Below are positions 7,808-16,595 of a stretch of 53,171 nt of DNA, in pieces. The position numbers and the translations under genes were made by a program. The stretch lies in assembly GCA_045601805.1 (NCBI GenBank), contig JAZSAJ010000057.1:1-53171 (forward strand), given 5' to 3'. Each line of letters opens with the position of its first letter. The first letter of the stretch is position 1. Origin of the DNA: SIG607 sp045601805. GTDB taxonomy: Bacteria; Bacillota; Clostridia; Oscillospirales; Acutalibacteraceae. The notes beneath the pieces are model-generated. The model ran no database searches and had not been told where the DNA came from. It worked only from the letters and a program-made list of their open reading frames with translations.

Positions 7808-8830
7808 ATGGCAACTGAAATTGGCATTGATTTGGGCTCATATAAAACAGTTATTTTTTCTGGGTCTAAAATTATTTTAGAACAACCCAGTGTTGTTACT
7901 GTTGATTCCGAAACTTATAAACCAATTTATTTTGGTGAAAAAGCAAAACAAACTTTGGGCAGAACACCCGACACGCTTGAGTGTGTGCGGCCTATTCAAA
8001 ACGGTCTTATTTCCGACTACGAAATCGCAGAAGCAATGTTAAAAAACTATATGACCGAAGTTTTTGGTAATAAAATTATTCGTCCTAAAGTTATGACATC
8101 AATTCCTGCCGGCTTAACCGAACTTCAACACCGTTCGGTTTCTAATGTTGCTTTGGCTGCAGGCGGCAGAAGTATTAATGTTGTTGAATCTCCGTTGGCT
8201 ATTGCCGTTGGGCTTAACATTGATTTTAATACTCCTCGTGGCCATTTAATTGTTGACATTGGTGCAGGCACAACCGATATTGCCGTAATTTCACTTGGCG
8301 GTATTGTTTCTTGCAATTCCTTTAAAACGGCTTCGTTTAGTTTTGACGAACAAATTATTACCCATATTCGCCGAAGCCGTAATATTTTGATTGGCGAACT
8401 TTCGGCCGAACAAATTAAAATTCAAATTGGTTCGGTTTACGCTCGCCCTGTTGAACTTACCGCTATTTCAAAAGGCAGAAATATGTTTACGGGTTTGCCT
8501 GAAACTTTTGAGGTTGGCTCGGCTGAAATTTATAAAATTTTAAAACCCATTGCTGTTTCAATTTGCAATGCAATTAAAAAGTCGCTTGAAAATATTGAAC
8601 CCGATATTGCGGCCGATATTAAAGCAGAGGGCCTATATTTGGTTGGCGGTGGTTCTCTTATTTACGGAATGAAAGAACTAATTGAAAAACGGCTTGGTAT
8701 TTCGGTTAATACTGTTGAAGCTCCGCAGTATAGCGTTGTAAAAGGTGCGGCGGCTGCGCTTAATCGCCCCGAAATGATGAAGAATATTAACTATCAACTT
8801 CGCAGTATGAAAGAATTGGAAATACATTAA
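7808..8830 (+). CDS. mreB: MreB/Mbl-family actin-like cell shape protein (divergent)
   Basis: A 340-residue actin-fold ATPase that forms membrane-associated filaments directing side-wall synthesis. ATG follows GGTGGTG. Phosphate-1 motif is GIDLGSYKT (usually DLGTANT), phosphate-2 is VDIGAGTTDIAVISLGG (about 151-167), and the adenosine motif is LVGGGSLIYGM (near 277). The segments SIPAGLTELQHRSV and VVESPLAIAVG match MreB. The N-terminal motif and several surface stretches differ from canonical MreB, and no mreC/mreD follows, so this is an orphan paralogue or the sole MreB placed away from its usual operon. A promoter for infC begins directly after the stop. Confidence 0.88.
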   Translation: MATEIGIDLGSYKTVIFSGSKIILEQPSVVTVDSETYKPIYFGEKAKQTLGRTPDTLECVRPIQNGLISDYEIAEAMLKNYMTEVFGNKIIRPKVMTSIPAGLTELQHRSVSNVALAAGGRSINVVESPLAIAVGLNIDFNTPRGHLIVDIGAGTTDIAVISLGGIVSCNSFKTASFSFDEQIITHIRRSRNILIGELSAEQIKIQIGSVYARPVELTAISKGRNMFTGLPETFEVGSAEIYKILKPIAVSICNAIKKSLENIEPDIAADIKAEGLYLVGGGSLIYGMKELIEKRLGISVNTVEAPQYSVVKGAAAALNRPEMMKNINYQLRSMKELEIH

Positions 8831-8838
8831 AAAAACAC

Positions 8839-8866
8839 TTGACAAATTTAAAAAAAGTGTTATTAT
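8839..8866 (+). promoter_or_regulatory. sigma-A promoter of the infC-rpmI-rplT operon
   Basis: Consensus TTGACA (8839-8844) with TATTAT (8861-8866) at 16-bp spacing; further overlapping TATAT-type -10 options follow. Position fits an RNA start just before the structured leader. Confidence 0.8.
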
Positions 8867-8872
8867 ATATTG

Positions 8873-9005
8873 GTACAATTAAGTAGAACAATTCGTTCTC
8901 ACCCTCGCGGCTGGTTCCTAACGGGTTAATAACTTTAAAGCAAAATAAGTATGCTTTGTTGTTATGCGTGAACGAATTTTCGTTCACGCTTTTTGTTTTA
9001 TTAAC
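8873..9005 (+). ncRNA. infC leader RNA (L20-leader type attenuator)
   Basis: The leader can fold in two exclusive ways. The terminator is a 10-bp stem GCGTGAACGA/TCGTTCACGC (8966-8975 with 8980-8989) plus a T-run. The upstream strand ATTCGTTCTCAC (8891-8902) can instead pair with GTGAACGAAT (8968-8977), with a two-base bulge, which would open the terminator. The same upstream strand can also be locked in a local 5-bp hairpin (8885-8889 with 8895-8899). A central stem-loop (AAAGCA/TGCTTT, 8937-8942 with 8952-8957) lies between. Firmicutes infC operons are known to be controlled by L20 binding to such a leader; assigning this RNA to that class rests on its position and structure. Confidence 0.8.
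8966..8996 (+). terminator. regulated intrinsic terminator in the infC leader
   Basis: Perfect 10-bp stem with loop ATTT followed by CTTTTTGTTTT. It sits 24 bases before the IF3 start codon, within the leader, so it acts as a switch rather than an operon end. Confidence 0.85.
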
Positions 9006-9019
9006 GGAGGTGCATACCA

Positions 9020-9538
9020 ATTAGCAGTAAAGAAGTAGCAATAAACGAAGAAATTACCTTTAGCGAAGTTAGGGTTATCTCTGCTTCGGGTGAACAACTT
9101 GGTGTTTTGCCCATTAAAGAAGCAGTCAGCGCAGCTTTTGCAAAAGGTTTAGACCTTGTTTGTGTTTCGCCCAACGCCCAGCCGCCAGTATGTAAAATTA
9201 TGGACTACGGCAAATATCGTTTTGAACAAGCGAAACGCGAAAAAGAGGCAAGAAAGAACCAAAAAGTTATTGAAGTTAAAGAAATACGCCTTGGTTTAAG
9301 TATTGACACTCACGATTTTGAAACAAAAGGAAATCACGCAATTCGTTTCTTAAAGAGTGGCGATAAAGTTAAAGTTTCTATTCGTTTCCGCGGCCGTGAA
9401 CTTGGTCACCCTGAAATTGGGCTTGATACTATGTCACGCTTTGCAGAATATTGCAGCGAATATGCTACGGTTGAAAAACCTGCAAAAATGGAAGGCAGAA
9501 ATATGCTAATGTTTCTTGCACCCAAGTCAACAAAATAG
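9020..9538 (+). CDS. infC: translation initiation factor IF-3, ATT start
   Basis: A 172-residue factor that binds the 30S subunit and checks start-codon pairing. The best start is the ATT at 9020: it lies 7 bases after GGAGGTG and opens the frame giving the family N-terminus INEEITFSEVRVISASG; the first in-frame standard start (TTG at 9107) would delete that conserved region and has no ribosome binding site. ATT/AUU starts are a known hallmark of infC and mediate autocontrol, as IF3 itself rejects such codons. N-domain ends near residue 80 (PPVCKIMDYGKYRFE), linker rich in K/E, and the C-domain has the EVKEIRLG and KSGDKVKVSIRFRGRE motifs. First gene of infC-rpmI-rplT. Confidence 0.95.
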   Translation: MSSKEVAINEEITFSEVRVISASGEQLGVLPIKEAVSAAFAKGLDLVCVSPNAQPPVCKIMDYGKYRFEQAKREKEARKNQKVIEVKEIRLGLSIDTHDFETKGNHAIRFLKSGDKVKVSIRFRGRELGHPEIGLDTMSRFAEYCSEYATVEKPAKMEGRNMLMFLAPKSTK

Positions 9539-9562
9539 TAGTTATTTTAAGGAGGAATAAAA

Positions 9563-9760
9563 ATGCCTAAGATTAAAACACACAGCGGTGCTAAAAAGCG
9601 CTTTAAACTCACCAAAACCGGTAAGGTTAAACGTGCACATGCATTTAAGTCTCACATTTTAAACAAAAAGACAACCAAGCGTAAAAGAAATTTGCGCAAA
9701 ACAGTTGTTGCCGATGCAACAAATGTTGTAAAGGTTAAGAAAATGATTCCTTATAAATAA
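9563..9760 (+). CDS. rpmI: 50S ribosomal protein L35
   Basis: A 65-residue, highly basic protein with the family start MPKIKTHSGAKKRFKLTKTGK and the K-T-x-K-R-K-R-x-L-R motif. Length is normal. AAGGAGGA precedes the ATG. It is placed as usual between infC and rplT. Confidence 0.97.
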   Translation: MPKIKTHSGAKKRFKLTKTGKVKRAHAFKSHILNKKTTKRKRNLRKTVVADATNVVKVKKMIPYK

Positions 9761-9786
9761 GGAAAACTGAATAGGAGGAAGAATTT

Positions 9787-10146
9787 ATGGCACGTATTAA
9801 AGGTGCGTTAGCTACACGCAAAAGAAGAAAAAAAGTATTAAAACTTGCCAAGGGTTATTTTGGCGCTAAATCAAAACTCTTTAAAACTGCGAAAGAAGCA
9901 GTTATGAAATCCGGTAACTATGCTTATATTGGTCGTCGTCTTAAAAAGCGTGATTTCCGTCGTTTGTGGATTGCACGTATTTCTGCTGCTGCAAAAATGA
10001 ACGGAATGAACTACTCAACATTTATGAACGGACTTAAAGTTTCCGGTGTGCAAATCAACCGTAAAATGCTTGCTGATATCGCTGTAAACGATGCAAAAGC
10101 ATTTACTGCGCTTGTTGCTCAGGCACAAAAAGCTCTTAAAAAATAA
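9787..10146 (+). CDS. rplT: 50S ribosomal protein L20
   Basis: A 119-residue basic assembly protein of the large subunit, starting MARIKGALATRKRRKK with the family segments LAKGYFGAKSKLFKTA and RKRDFRRLW-like KKRDFRRLWIARI. Beyond binding 23S rRNA, L20 in Firmicutes represses its own operon by binding the leader upstream of infC, and a leader of the right kind is present at 8873-9005. AGGAGGA precedes the start and a strong terminator follows. Confidence 0.97.
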   Translation: MARIKGALATRKRRKKVLKLAKGYFGAKSKLFKTAKEAVMKSGNYAYIGRRLKKRDFRRLWIARISAAAKMNGMNYSTFMNGLKVSGVQINRKMLADIAVNDAKAFTALVAQAQKALKK

Positions 10147-10153
10147 TTTTTGC

Positions 10154-10186
10154 CGCCCAAGATAATTTTATCTTGGGCGAATTTTT
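10154..10186 (+). terminator. terminator of the infC-rpmI-rplT operon
   Basis: CGCCCAAGATA (10154-10164) pairs with TATCTTGGGCG (10169-10179), an 11-bp stem with a 4-base loop, followed by ATTTTTTAATT. Confidence 0.9.
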
Positions 10187-10212
10187 TAATTATAATTGAA
10201 AGGAAAACTGTT

Positions 10213-10992
10213 ATGTCTATTGGACTGATTAACAGTAAAGATAACGCTTTAATTAAAACAATAAAGCGTTTGCAAACTTCGTCAAGACACCGTAAAAAAG
10301 AAAACTGTTTTGTTATAGAAGGGCTTCGTTTGTTAGATGATGCGGCAGATAATAACATAACATTTTCGCATTTGCTTTATACCGAAGAATTTGCAAAAAA
10401 GAATACTGAAAGTTTGAATAAATTTACCAAAATTAGCGAAAAAGTTTTTGTTGTTAACGAAAAAATTTTTTCCAACATAAGCGATACATTAACACCGCAA
10501 GGCGTTTTGGCGGTTGCCAATATGCAAGAAAACAATATTGGGGGAATTGATTTAAACGGAAAATACATAGCTCTTGAAAATCTTCAAGACCCGGCGAATG
10601 TTGGCGCTATTTGCCGCACAGCTGAAGCGCTTGGGCTAAACGGTGTTTTTGTTTCAAGTGATAGTTGTGATATTTACAGCCCAAAGGTGCTTCGCAGTTC
10701 AATGGGTACTGTGTTAAGGTTGCCTATTTTTATTTTAGATGATTTACCAAGAGAACTTAAGAATACCTCGCTAACCGTTTACGCTTCGGTTGTGCATGGT
10801 GAAGCAGAAAAGGTTGGCAAGTTTAAGTTTTTAAACGGTTCTGTTGTTGTAATTGGTAATGAGGGCAACGGCCTTACCGATGAAATGATTAAAAAATCAG
10901 ATAAAAAAATTACAATTCAAATGAACGGTAGGGCAGAATCGCTTAATGCCGCCGCTGCTGCTTCAATTATTATGTGGGAGATGTGCAAGTAA
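10213..10992 (+). CDS. TrmH/SpoU-family RNA 2'-O-methyltransferase
   Basis: A 259-residue SPOUT enzyme that would transfer a methyl group from SAM to a ribose 2'-OH of rRNA or tRNA. ATG at 10213 follows GAAAGGA; a longer frame from 10150 would run through the terminator stem and is rejected. N-terminal substrate-binding part (about residues 1-95; SRHRKKENCFVIEGLRLLDDA). The catalytic knot carries motif 1 LQDPANVGAICRTAEALG, motif 2 VVIGNEGNGL and motif 3 ESLNAAAAASIIMWE, all intact. The same position after rplT is common in Firmicutes (YsgA-like). The exact target nucleotide cannot be told. It begins the long housekeeping run continuing into dprA. Confidence 0.9.
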   Translation: MSIGLINSKDNALIKTIKRLQTSSRHRKKENCFVIEGLRLLDDAADNNITFSHLLYTEEFAKKNTESLNKFTKISEKVFVVNEKIFSNISDTLTPQGVLAVANMQENNIGGIDLNGKYIALENLQDPANVGAICRTAEALGLNGVFVSSDSCDIYSPKVLRSSMGTVLRLPIFILDDLPRELKNTSLTVYASVVHGEAEKVGKFKFLNGSVVVIGNEGNGLTDEMIKKSDKKITIQMNGRAESLNAAAAASIIMWEMCK

Positions 10993-12198
10993 TTGAAATA
11001 CATAGTTTGGCTTCAATCGGTGCTTGGCACTGCTTCAATGCTGTCTTCTTTAATAATTGAAAAGAATATATCTGCAGAGTATATTTTTAATAATATTGAT
11101 GCGTGTGAATTTTTAAATTCCGATATAAAGAAAAAGGCAAAACGCACGCCAATAAGCAAGGCAGATAAAATTATTGAATATTGCAAAAAAGAAAACATTA
11201 AAATAGTTACATATAAAGATAATAGTTATCCTAAAAAGTTACTTAATATTGGAAATCCGCCCCTTTTGCTTTATTGTAAAGGTGAGTTGCCCAATTTTAA
11301 TAATCTTCCGTCGCTTTGTATGGTTGGTCCTCGCAAGGTTAGTGATTACGGTTATAAATGCGCATATTCACTTGCTGCACGGTTTTCACTTGCGGGTTTT
11401 ATTATTGTTAGCGGTGGCGCTGTTGGTTGCGATTATGCGGCGCACGATGGTGCTCTTTGTCATGGCGGTAAAACCGTTGCTGTGCTTGGAAATGGCTTTG
11501 GCGATGATTATTTAAAGCGTAATGAACCACTTCGTGAAAGAATTGCCGAAAAAGGTTGTTTAATTACCGAATTTCCGCCAAAAACAAAAGCAACAAAATT
11601 TACTTTTCCCGAAAGAAATCGCATTATGGCTGCGCTTTGTGACGGTACCGTTCTTGTTGAAGCGCCTGCAAAAAGCGGTTCTCTTATAACCGCCGGTTGT
11701 GCGGTTGAATTTAATAGGGATTTGTTTGTAATTCCCGGCAACCCGGGTAATGAAAATTATATTGGTTCTAATATGCTTTTGCGCGACGGCGCTAAACCGT
11801 TGCTTGAAATAGGCGATGTTTTTGAGGAATATTTATGGCGGTATCCAGATAAAATAGATACCGAAAAGTCAATTAAGGCAAAACTTTTAAAACCGGTTAT
11901 TTATGATGGCTCTTATAATCCCACGCCTAAAAGGGAAGAAAATACAAAGAAAAAATCAGAAAACATAATAAATGAACCAATAAATGTTAAAATTATTAAA
12001 AAAATATTGCCTGAACATCTTTCAAAAAACGCAAAAATGGTGTATAATTATTTGGATAAGGCGGAATTTTTGTGTGATGATATTGATATTGCTGAACTAA
12101 ATTCGGCCGATATAACCGCTGCACTTGGCGAACTTGAAATTTTCGGATTTATTATATCGCTTCCGGGCGGTAGGTATTCGTTGGTTATAAAGGAGTAG
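10993..12198 (+). CDS. dprA: DNA processing protein DprA/Smf
   Basis: A 401-residue protein that loads RecA on incoming single-stranded DNA in transformation. The start is TTG directly after the upstream stop; it preserves the N-terminal segment YIVWLQSVLGTASM that matches the DprA helical domain, while the next ATG (11038) would cut it. The Rossmann-like domain (about 95-280) shows MVGPRKVSDYG, SGGAVGCDYAAHDGAL (usually SGGARGID.A.H), LGNG, and the FPERNRIMAALCDGTVLVEA and SGSLITAGCAVEFNRDLFVIPGN segments, in pieces typical of the family. A C-terminal winged-helix-like domain (about 340-400) is present. DprA is also widespread in bacteria with no shown competence. Confidence 0.93.
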   Translation: MKYIVWLQSVLGTASMLSSLIIEKNISAEYIFNNIDACEFLNSDIKKKAKRTPISKADKIIEYCKKENIKIVTYKDNSYPKKLLNIGNPPLLLYCKGELPNFNNLPSLCMVGPRKVSDYGYKCAYSLAARFSLAGFIIVSGGAVGCDYAAHDGALCHGGKTVAVLGNGFGDDYLKRNEPLRERIAEKGCLITEFPPKTKATKFTFPERNRIMAALCDGTVLVEAPAKSGSLITAGCAVEFNRDLFVIPGNPGNENYIGSNMLLRDGAKPLLEIGDVFEEYLWRYPDKIDTEKSIKAKLLKPVIYDGSYNPTPKREENTKKKSENIINEPINVKIIKKILPEHLSKNAKMVYNYLDKAEFLCDDIDIAELNSADITAALGELEIFGFIISLPGGRYSLVIKE

Positions 12199-12203
12199 AT
12201 TTA

Positions 12204-14279
12204 ATGTCTAAACTTGTTATTATAGAATCACCCGGTAAACAAAAAAGTATTCAAAAGTATTTGGGTAATGAATATTTGGTTATGGCTTCAAAGGGCCATG
12301 TGCGTGATTTACCTAAATCAAAATTGGGTGTTGATGTTGAAAACGGTTATAAGCCCGAATATTTGGTTATGGCCGATAAAAAAGAACTTATAAAACAATT
12401 AAGACAAGCCGCCTCGCAAAGTGAAGCGGTTTATCTTGCAACCGACCCCGACCGCGAAGGCGAAGCAATATCTTGGCATCTTGCAAACTTGCTTGACATT
12501 GATATGAACAAAGCCATTAGGGTTTCGTTTAACGAAATTACTAAAAGCGGTGTTGAAGCGGGTATGAAAAATCCCCACAAGATAGATATGAACCTTGTTG
12601 ATGCTCAACAGGCAAGGCGTGTGCTTGACAGAATTGTTGGTTATAAATTAAGCCCGTTTTTGTGGAAAAAGGTTAAAAGCGGCCTTTCTGCAGGAAGGGT
12701 TCAGTCTGTAGCGCTTAAACTTGTTGTTGACCGTGAACGCGAAATTGAACAGTTTGTGCCTGTTGAATTTTGGACAATTGATGCAAAACTTAATTTAAAG
12801 AAGAATTTTAACGCTCGTTTTTATGGTAATTTATCAGGTGAGAAAATTGAAATAAATAACGGCGAAACTGCACAAAAAATTGTAAATGAAATTGTAAATA
12901 AAGAATTTAAAGTTTTAGCTGTTAAAAAGGGTGTTCGCAATCGCCAACCTGCACCTCCGTTTATTACATCAACGCTCCAGCAAGAAGCGTCTAAACGCTT
13001 TAATTATAGCGGTACTCGTACAATGCGAATTGCACAGCAACTTTATGAAGGTGTTAATGTAAAGGGTGTTGGCGAAATGGGTCTTATTACCTATATGCGT
13101 ACCGATTCTTTGCGTATTTCCGATGACGCAAGGGCAGCAGCCGGAAGTTATATTCTTGCAAACTTCGGTGAAAAATACTTACCAAAAACACAAAGGGTGT
13201 TTAAGTCTAAAAAATCGGCTCAAGATGCTCACGAAGCTATAAGACCAACCGATATGCGATTAAACCCCGAAAGCATTAAAGATTCTTTAACCGCAGAACA
13301 ATATAAACTTTATAAACTAATTTTTAACCGTTTTGTTGCAAGTTTAATGGCTAACTGTGTTCAAGAAACAACCGCAGCCGATATCTCTGCAGGTGACTAT
13401 TTGTTTAAAGCAAGCGGTTATACCGTTAAGTTTGACGGTTTTACTGCTTTGTATGAAGAAACAATTGAAAATGCCGAAGAAAACGGTGGTGCTCTTCCGG
13501 AAATTAAAATGGGTGATACACCTAAATGCAGGGAAATTACTCCTAATCAGCATTTTACTCAACCGCCGGCACGATATACCGAATCAAGTTTAACAAAAGC
13601 GCTTGATGAAAATGGAATTGGCCGACCGTCTACCTATGCGCCAATTATGGCTAATATTTTACAGCGCGATTATATTGAGCGCGAAAAGAAATCGCTTAAA
13701 CCAACAAAACTTGGTATAGTGGTTACCGATTTAATTAGTTCGCATTTTAAAAAGATTGTTGATGTTAAATTTACTGCAGGTATGGAAGAAAATCTTGACC
13801 GAATTGATGCCGGTGAACTTGGTTGGGTAAAAATTGTAGATGATTTTTACGGCGATTTTAAGGTTAGCATTAAAAAGGCAGAAGATTCTATGAATGGCGT
13901 AAAAATTAAAGTTCCCGATACAGAAACTGATGTTGTTTGTGAAAATTGCGGAAGAAAAATGGTTATTAAAAGCGGCCGCTTCGGTAAATTCCTTGCTTGC
14001 CCGGGTTATCCTGAATGCAAAAACACCAAACCATTGGCAGAAGACGATGTTAAACAACCTTGTCCTAAATGCGGTGCAAAACTTATTAAAAGGGTATCTA
14101 AAAAAACCGGCAAAAAGTTTTACGGTTGCTCGGCTTATCCTGCTTGTGACTTTGCTGCTCCCGGTATCCCGACAGGCGAAAAATGTACAGTCTGCGGCAG
14201 TTACATTTTACAAGGTATACGCGGCAGGAATTATTGTATGAATTCTGAATGTGCCTCACGGGAAAAGAAAGCAAAATAA
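12204..14279 (+). CDS. topA: DNA topoisomerase I
   Basis: A 691-residue type IA topoisomerase that relaxes negative supercoils. Toprim domain at the N-terminus (LVIIESPGKQKSIQKYLG; acidic TDPDREGEAISWHL), active-site tyrosine in GLITYMRTDS (Tyr297), DAHEAIRPTD, and the GRPSTYAPIM segment. The C-terminal tail carries three zinc-ribbon-like elements: CENCGRK...CPGYPEC, CPKCGAK...CSAYPAC and CTVCGS...CMNSEC, which help bind single-stranded DNA and RNA polymerase. ATG is preceded by AAGGAG. The stop overlaps the trmFO start by one base. Confidence 0.97.
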   Translation: MSKLVIIESPGKQKSIQKYLGNEYLVMASKGHVRDLPKSKLGVDVENGYKPEYLVMADKKELIKQLRQAASQSEAVYLATDPDREGEAISWHLANLLDIDMNKAIRVSFNEITKSGVEAGMKNPHKIDMNLVDAQQARRVLDRIVGYKLSPFLWKKVKSGLSAGRVQSVALKLVVDREREIEQFVPVEFWTIDAKLNLKKNFNARFYGNLSGEKIEINNGETAQKIVNEIVNKEFKVLAVKKGVRNRQPAPPFITSTLQQEASKRFNYSGTRTMRIAQQLYEGVNVKGVGEMGLITYMRTDSLRISDDARAAAGSYILANFGEKYLPKTQRVFKSKKSAQDAHEAIRPTDMRLNPESIKDSLTAEQYKLYKLIFNRFVASLMANCVQETTAADISAGDYLFKASGYTVKFDGFTALYEETIENAEENGGALPEIKMGDTPKCREITPNQHFTQPPARYTESSLTKALDENGIGRPSTYAPIMANILQRDYIEREKKSLKPTKLGIVVTDLISSHFKKIVDVKFTAGMEENLDRIDAGELGWVKIVDDFYGDFKVSIKKAEDSMNGVKIKVPDTETDVVCENCGRKMVIKSGRFGKFLACPGYPECKNTKPLAEDDVKQPCPKCGAKLIKRVSKKTGKKFYGCSAYPACDFAAPGIPTGEKCTVCGSYILQGIRGRNYCMNSECASREKKAK

Positions 14280-15577
14280 TGAAACAATACATTAAAGTTA
14301 TTGGTGCCGGTCTTGCCGGTTGCGAAGCAGCTTTGCAAATAGCCAACAGCGGTATTAAAGTTATTCTTTACGAAATGAAACCCATTAAAAAGTCACCTGC
14401 GCACAAAAGAGAAAACTTTGCTGAACTTGTTTGTTCAAATTCGCTTAAAGCAAATAAAATAGACTCTGCGGCAGGCCTTTTGAAAGAGGAAATGCGTTTG
14501 CATTCCTCTGTTTGCCTTGAATCTGCTTCGCGCTGCTCTGTTGCGGCAGGTGGCGCTTTGGCGGTTGATAGGGATTTATTTTCTTCTTATATAACTGATG
14601 TTGTTAAAAACCATCCGCTTATTACCGTTAAAAACGAAGTGGTTAATAAAATTGATGAAGATATAGTTACAGTTGTTGCTACAGGACCGCTTACGGATGG
14701 CAGTTTGAACGATGAAATTAAAAATATATGCGGTGAAGAATGTTTAAGTTTTTACGATGCTGCGGCGCCTATTGTAACAAAGGAAAGTATTGATTTTAAT
14801 AAGGCATTTTTTGCTTCGCGCTATCAAAAAGGAACAGACGATTATATTAACTGTCCGTTTAATAAAGAGGAATATGAAAATTTTCATAAAGAACTTGTTT
14901 CGGCAGAATCGGCTTTAGTTCACGAGTTTGATAAACCTATCAAGGTGTATGAGGGCTGTATGCCAATTGAAATTCTTGCAAAACGCGGAAGTGATTCCAT
15001 TCGTTTTGGCCCTTTAAAACCGGTTGGATTAATTGACCCAAATACAGGGAAAAGACCTTGGGCAGTTGTTCAACTTCGCAGTGAAAATGCCGCGGGTACT
15101 CTTTTTAATATTGTTGGTTTTCAAACTAACTTAAAATTTGGCGAACAAAAAAGAGTGTTTTCTTTAATCCCCGGACTTCAAAATGCCGAATTTGTACGTT
15201 ACGGCGTAATGCATAGGAACACTTTTATTAATTCACCCAAAGTTTTAAATAAAGATTTATCTTTAAAAGCAAATAATAAAGTTTTTATTGCAGGTCAACT
15301 TTCGGGCGTTGAGGGGTATATGGAATCTGCTGCTTCGGGCATTGTTGCAGGAATAAATGCCGTAAGGCGTTTTAAAGGCGAAGAACCCTATATTTTGCCC
15401 GAATTTACAATGATAGGAGCACTTCTTAATTTTATAACCGATTCTTCGGTAACGAACTTTCAGCCAATGGGCGCAAATTTTGGGGTTTTACCGCCACTTA
15501 TAAACCACATACGCGATAAAAAAGAACGGTATGCTGCTTTTTCGGCGCGTTCGCTTGAATATTTTAAAAATAAATAA
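14279..15577 (+). CDS. trmFO: TrmFO, folate-dependent tRNA (uracil-54-C5)-methyltransferase
   Basis: A 432-residue FAD enzyme making T54 of tRNA from methylenetetrahydrofolate. FAD-binding motif IGAGLAGCEAALQIA (about residues 7-21) is followed by the family block FAELVCSNSLKANKID, the GGALAVDRDLFS segment, YEGCMPIEILAKRG and the C-terminal SGVEGYMESAASGIVAGINA. The ATG overlaps the topA stop (TAATG), the usual topA-trmFO coupling in Firmicutes; an upstream alternative at 14249 would overlap topA by 31 bases and breaks the conserved N-terminus. Confidence 0.96.
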   Translation: MKQYIKVIGAGLAGCEAALQIANSGIKVILYEMKPIKKSPAHKRENFAELVCSNSLKANKIDSAAGLLKEEMRLHSSVCLESASRCSVAAGGALAVDRDLFSSYITDVVKNHPLITVKNEVVNKIDEDIVTVVATGPLTDGSLNDEIKNICGEECLSFYDAAAPIVTKESIDFNKAFFASRYQKGTDDYINCPFNKEEYENFHKELVSAESALVHEFDKPIKVYEGCMPIEILAKRGSDSIRFGPLKPVGLIDPNTGKRPWAVVQLRSENAAGTLFNIVGFQTNLKFGEQKRVFSLIPGLQNAEFVRYGVMHRNTFINSPKVLNKDLSLKANNKVFIAGQLSGVEGYMESAASGIVAGINAVRRFKGEEPYILPEFTMIGALLNFITDSSVTNFQPMGANFGVLPPLINHIRDKKERYAAFSARSLEYFKNK

Positions 15578-15591
15578 AGGGGAAAACTAAA

Positions 15592-16593
15592 ATGGTTATT
15601 GCTGTTGACGCTTTTGGCGGAGATAACGCGCCATTAGAAATTATTAAAGGCGCGGCTTTAGCGCAAAAAGAATACGGCGTAAAAATTTTATTAACCGGTA
15701 ACAAAGAAATAATTGAAAATTGTATTAAAGAAAACAATATTGTTTTTTCAGACCTTGAAATTGAACATACTGAAGCTGTTATTTCTATGCACGATGAACC
15801 AACTTCTTTACTTAAAGCTCATAAAAACAGTTCAATGGCGGTTGCCTTTAATGCTTTGGCAGACAACAAAGCCGATGCTTTTGTTTCGGCAGGTAGCACA
15901 GGCGCAATTGTTGTTGGCGGTACATTTATTGTAAAAAGAATAAAGGGTGTAAAACGCCCGGCACTTGCTTCTATGATACCGTCACCCGATTCTTCTTATA
16001 TGCTTATGGATATGGGTGCAAATGCTGAATGTCGCCCTGAAATGCTTTGTCAGTTCGGTATACTTGCGAATTTGTACTTAAAATATGTTGAAGGAAGAAA
16101 AGAACCAAAAATTGGCCTTTTGAATATTGGTACAGAAGACACAAAAGGTACTGAATTGCATAAAGAAGCATATAAGCTGTTAAGTGAATCCAGCATTAAC
16201 TTTGTTGGAAATGTTGAATCGCGCGAAATGCCAAAAGGTGTTTGCGACGCAGTTATTACCGATGGTTTTACGGGCAATATTGCTTTAAAACTTATTGAAG
16301 GCACAGCAACAACCTTGTTTAAAATGATAAAAGGTGTTCTTTATAAAAATGTGTTAAACGTAATATGCGCCGGAATACTTAAAAAAGATTTGTATGCTCT
16401 TAAAAACAAAATGGATAGTTCATCGGTTGGCGGTGCGCTGTTATTAGGAGTTAAAAAACCGGTTATTAAAGCGCACGGTAGTTCCAACGCCGTTGCTATT
16501 AAAAACGCTATTGCACAAGCAGTTCGCTTTACAGAAAGCGGTGTTATTGACACAATGACTAAGGCAATAGCCGAAAATATTAGCGAGGAATAA
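15592..16593 (+). CDS. plsX: phosphate acyltransferase PlsX
   Basis: A 333-residue peripheral membrane enzyme converting acyl-ACP to acyl-phosphate, the first committed step to phospholipids with PlsY. The start ATG follows AAAGGGGA and gives the conserved MVIAVDAFGGDNAP. Other family blocks: AFVSAGSTGAIVVGG, LMDMGANAECRPEMLCQFG, LLNIGTEDTKGTE, and VITDGFTGNIALKLIEG. The acpP gene that often lies between plsX and rnc is missing: rnc starts two bases after this stop. Confidence 0.97.
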   Translation: MVIAVDAFGGDNAPLEIIKGAALAQKEYGVKILLTGNKEIIENCIKENNIVFSDLEIEHTEAVISMHDEPTSLLKAHKNSSMAVAFNALADNKADAFVSAGSTGAIVVGGTFIVKRIKGVKRPALASMIPSPDSSYMLMDMGANAECRPEMLCQFGILANLYLKYVEGRKEPKIGLLNIGTEDTKGTELHKEAYKLLSESSINFVGNVESREMPKGVCDAVITDGFTGNIALKLIEGTATTLFKMIKGVLYKNVLNVICAGILKKDLYALKNKMDSSSVGGALLLGVKKPVIKAHGSSNAVAIKNAIAQAVRFTESGVIDTMTKAIAENISEE

Positions 16594-16595
16594 TA

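Noticed and set aside
9107..9538. Shorter infC beginning at TTG 9107
   Set aside because: It removes the conserved IF3 N-terminus and has no ribosome binding site; the ATT at 9020 has both.
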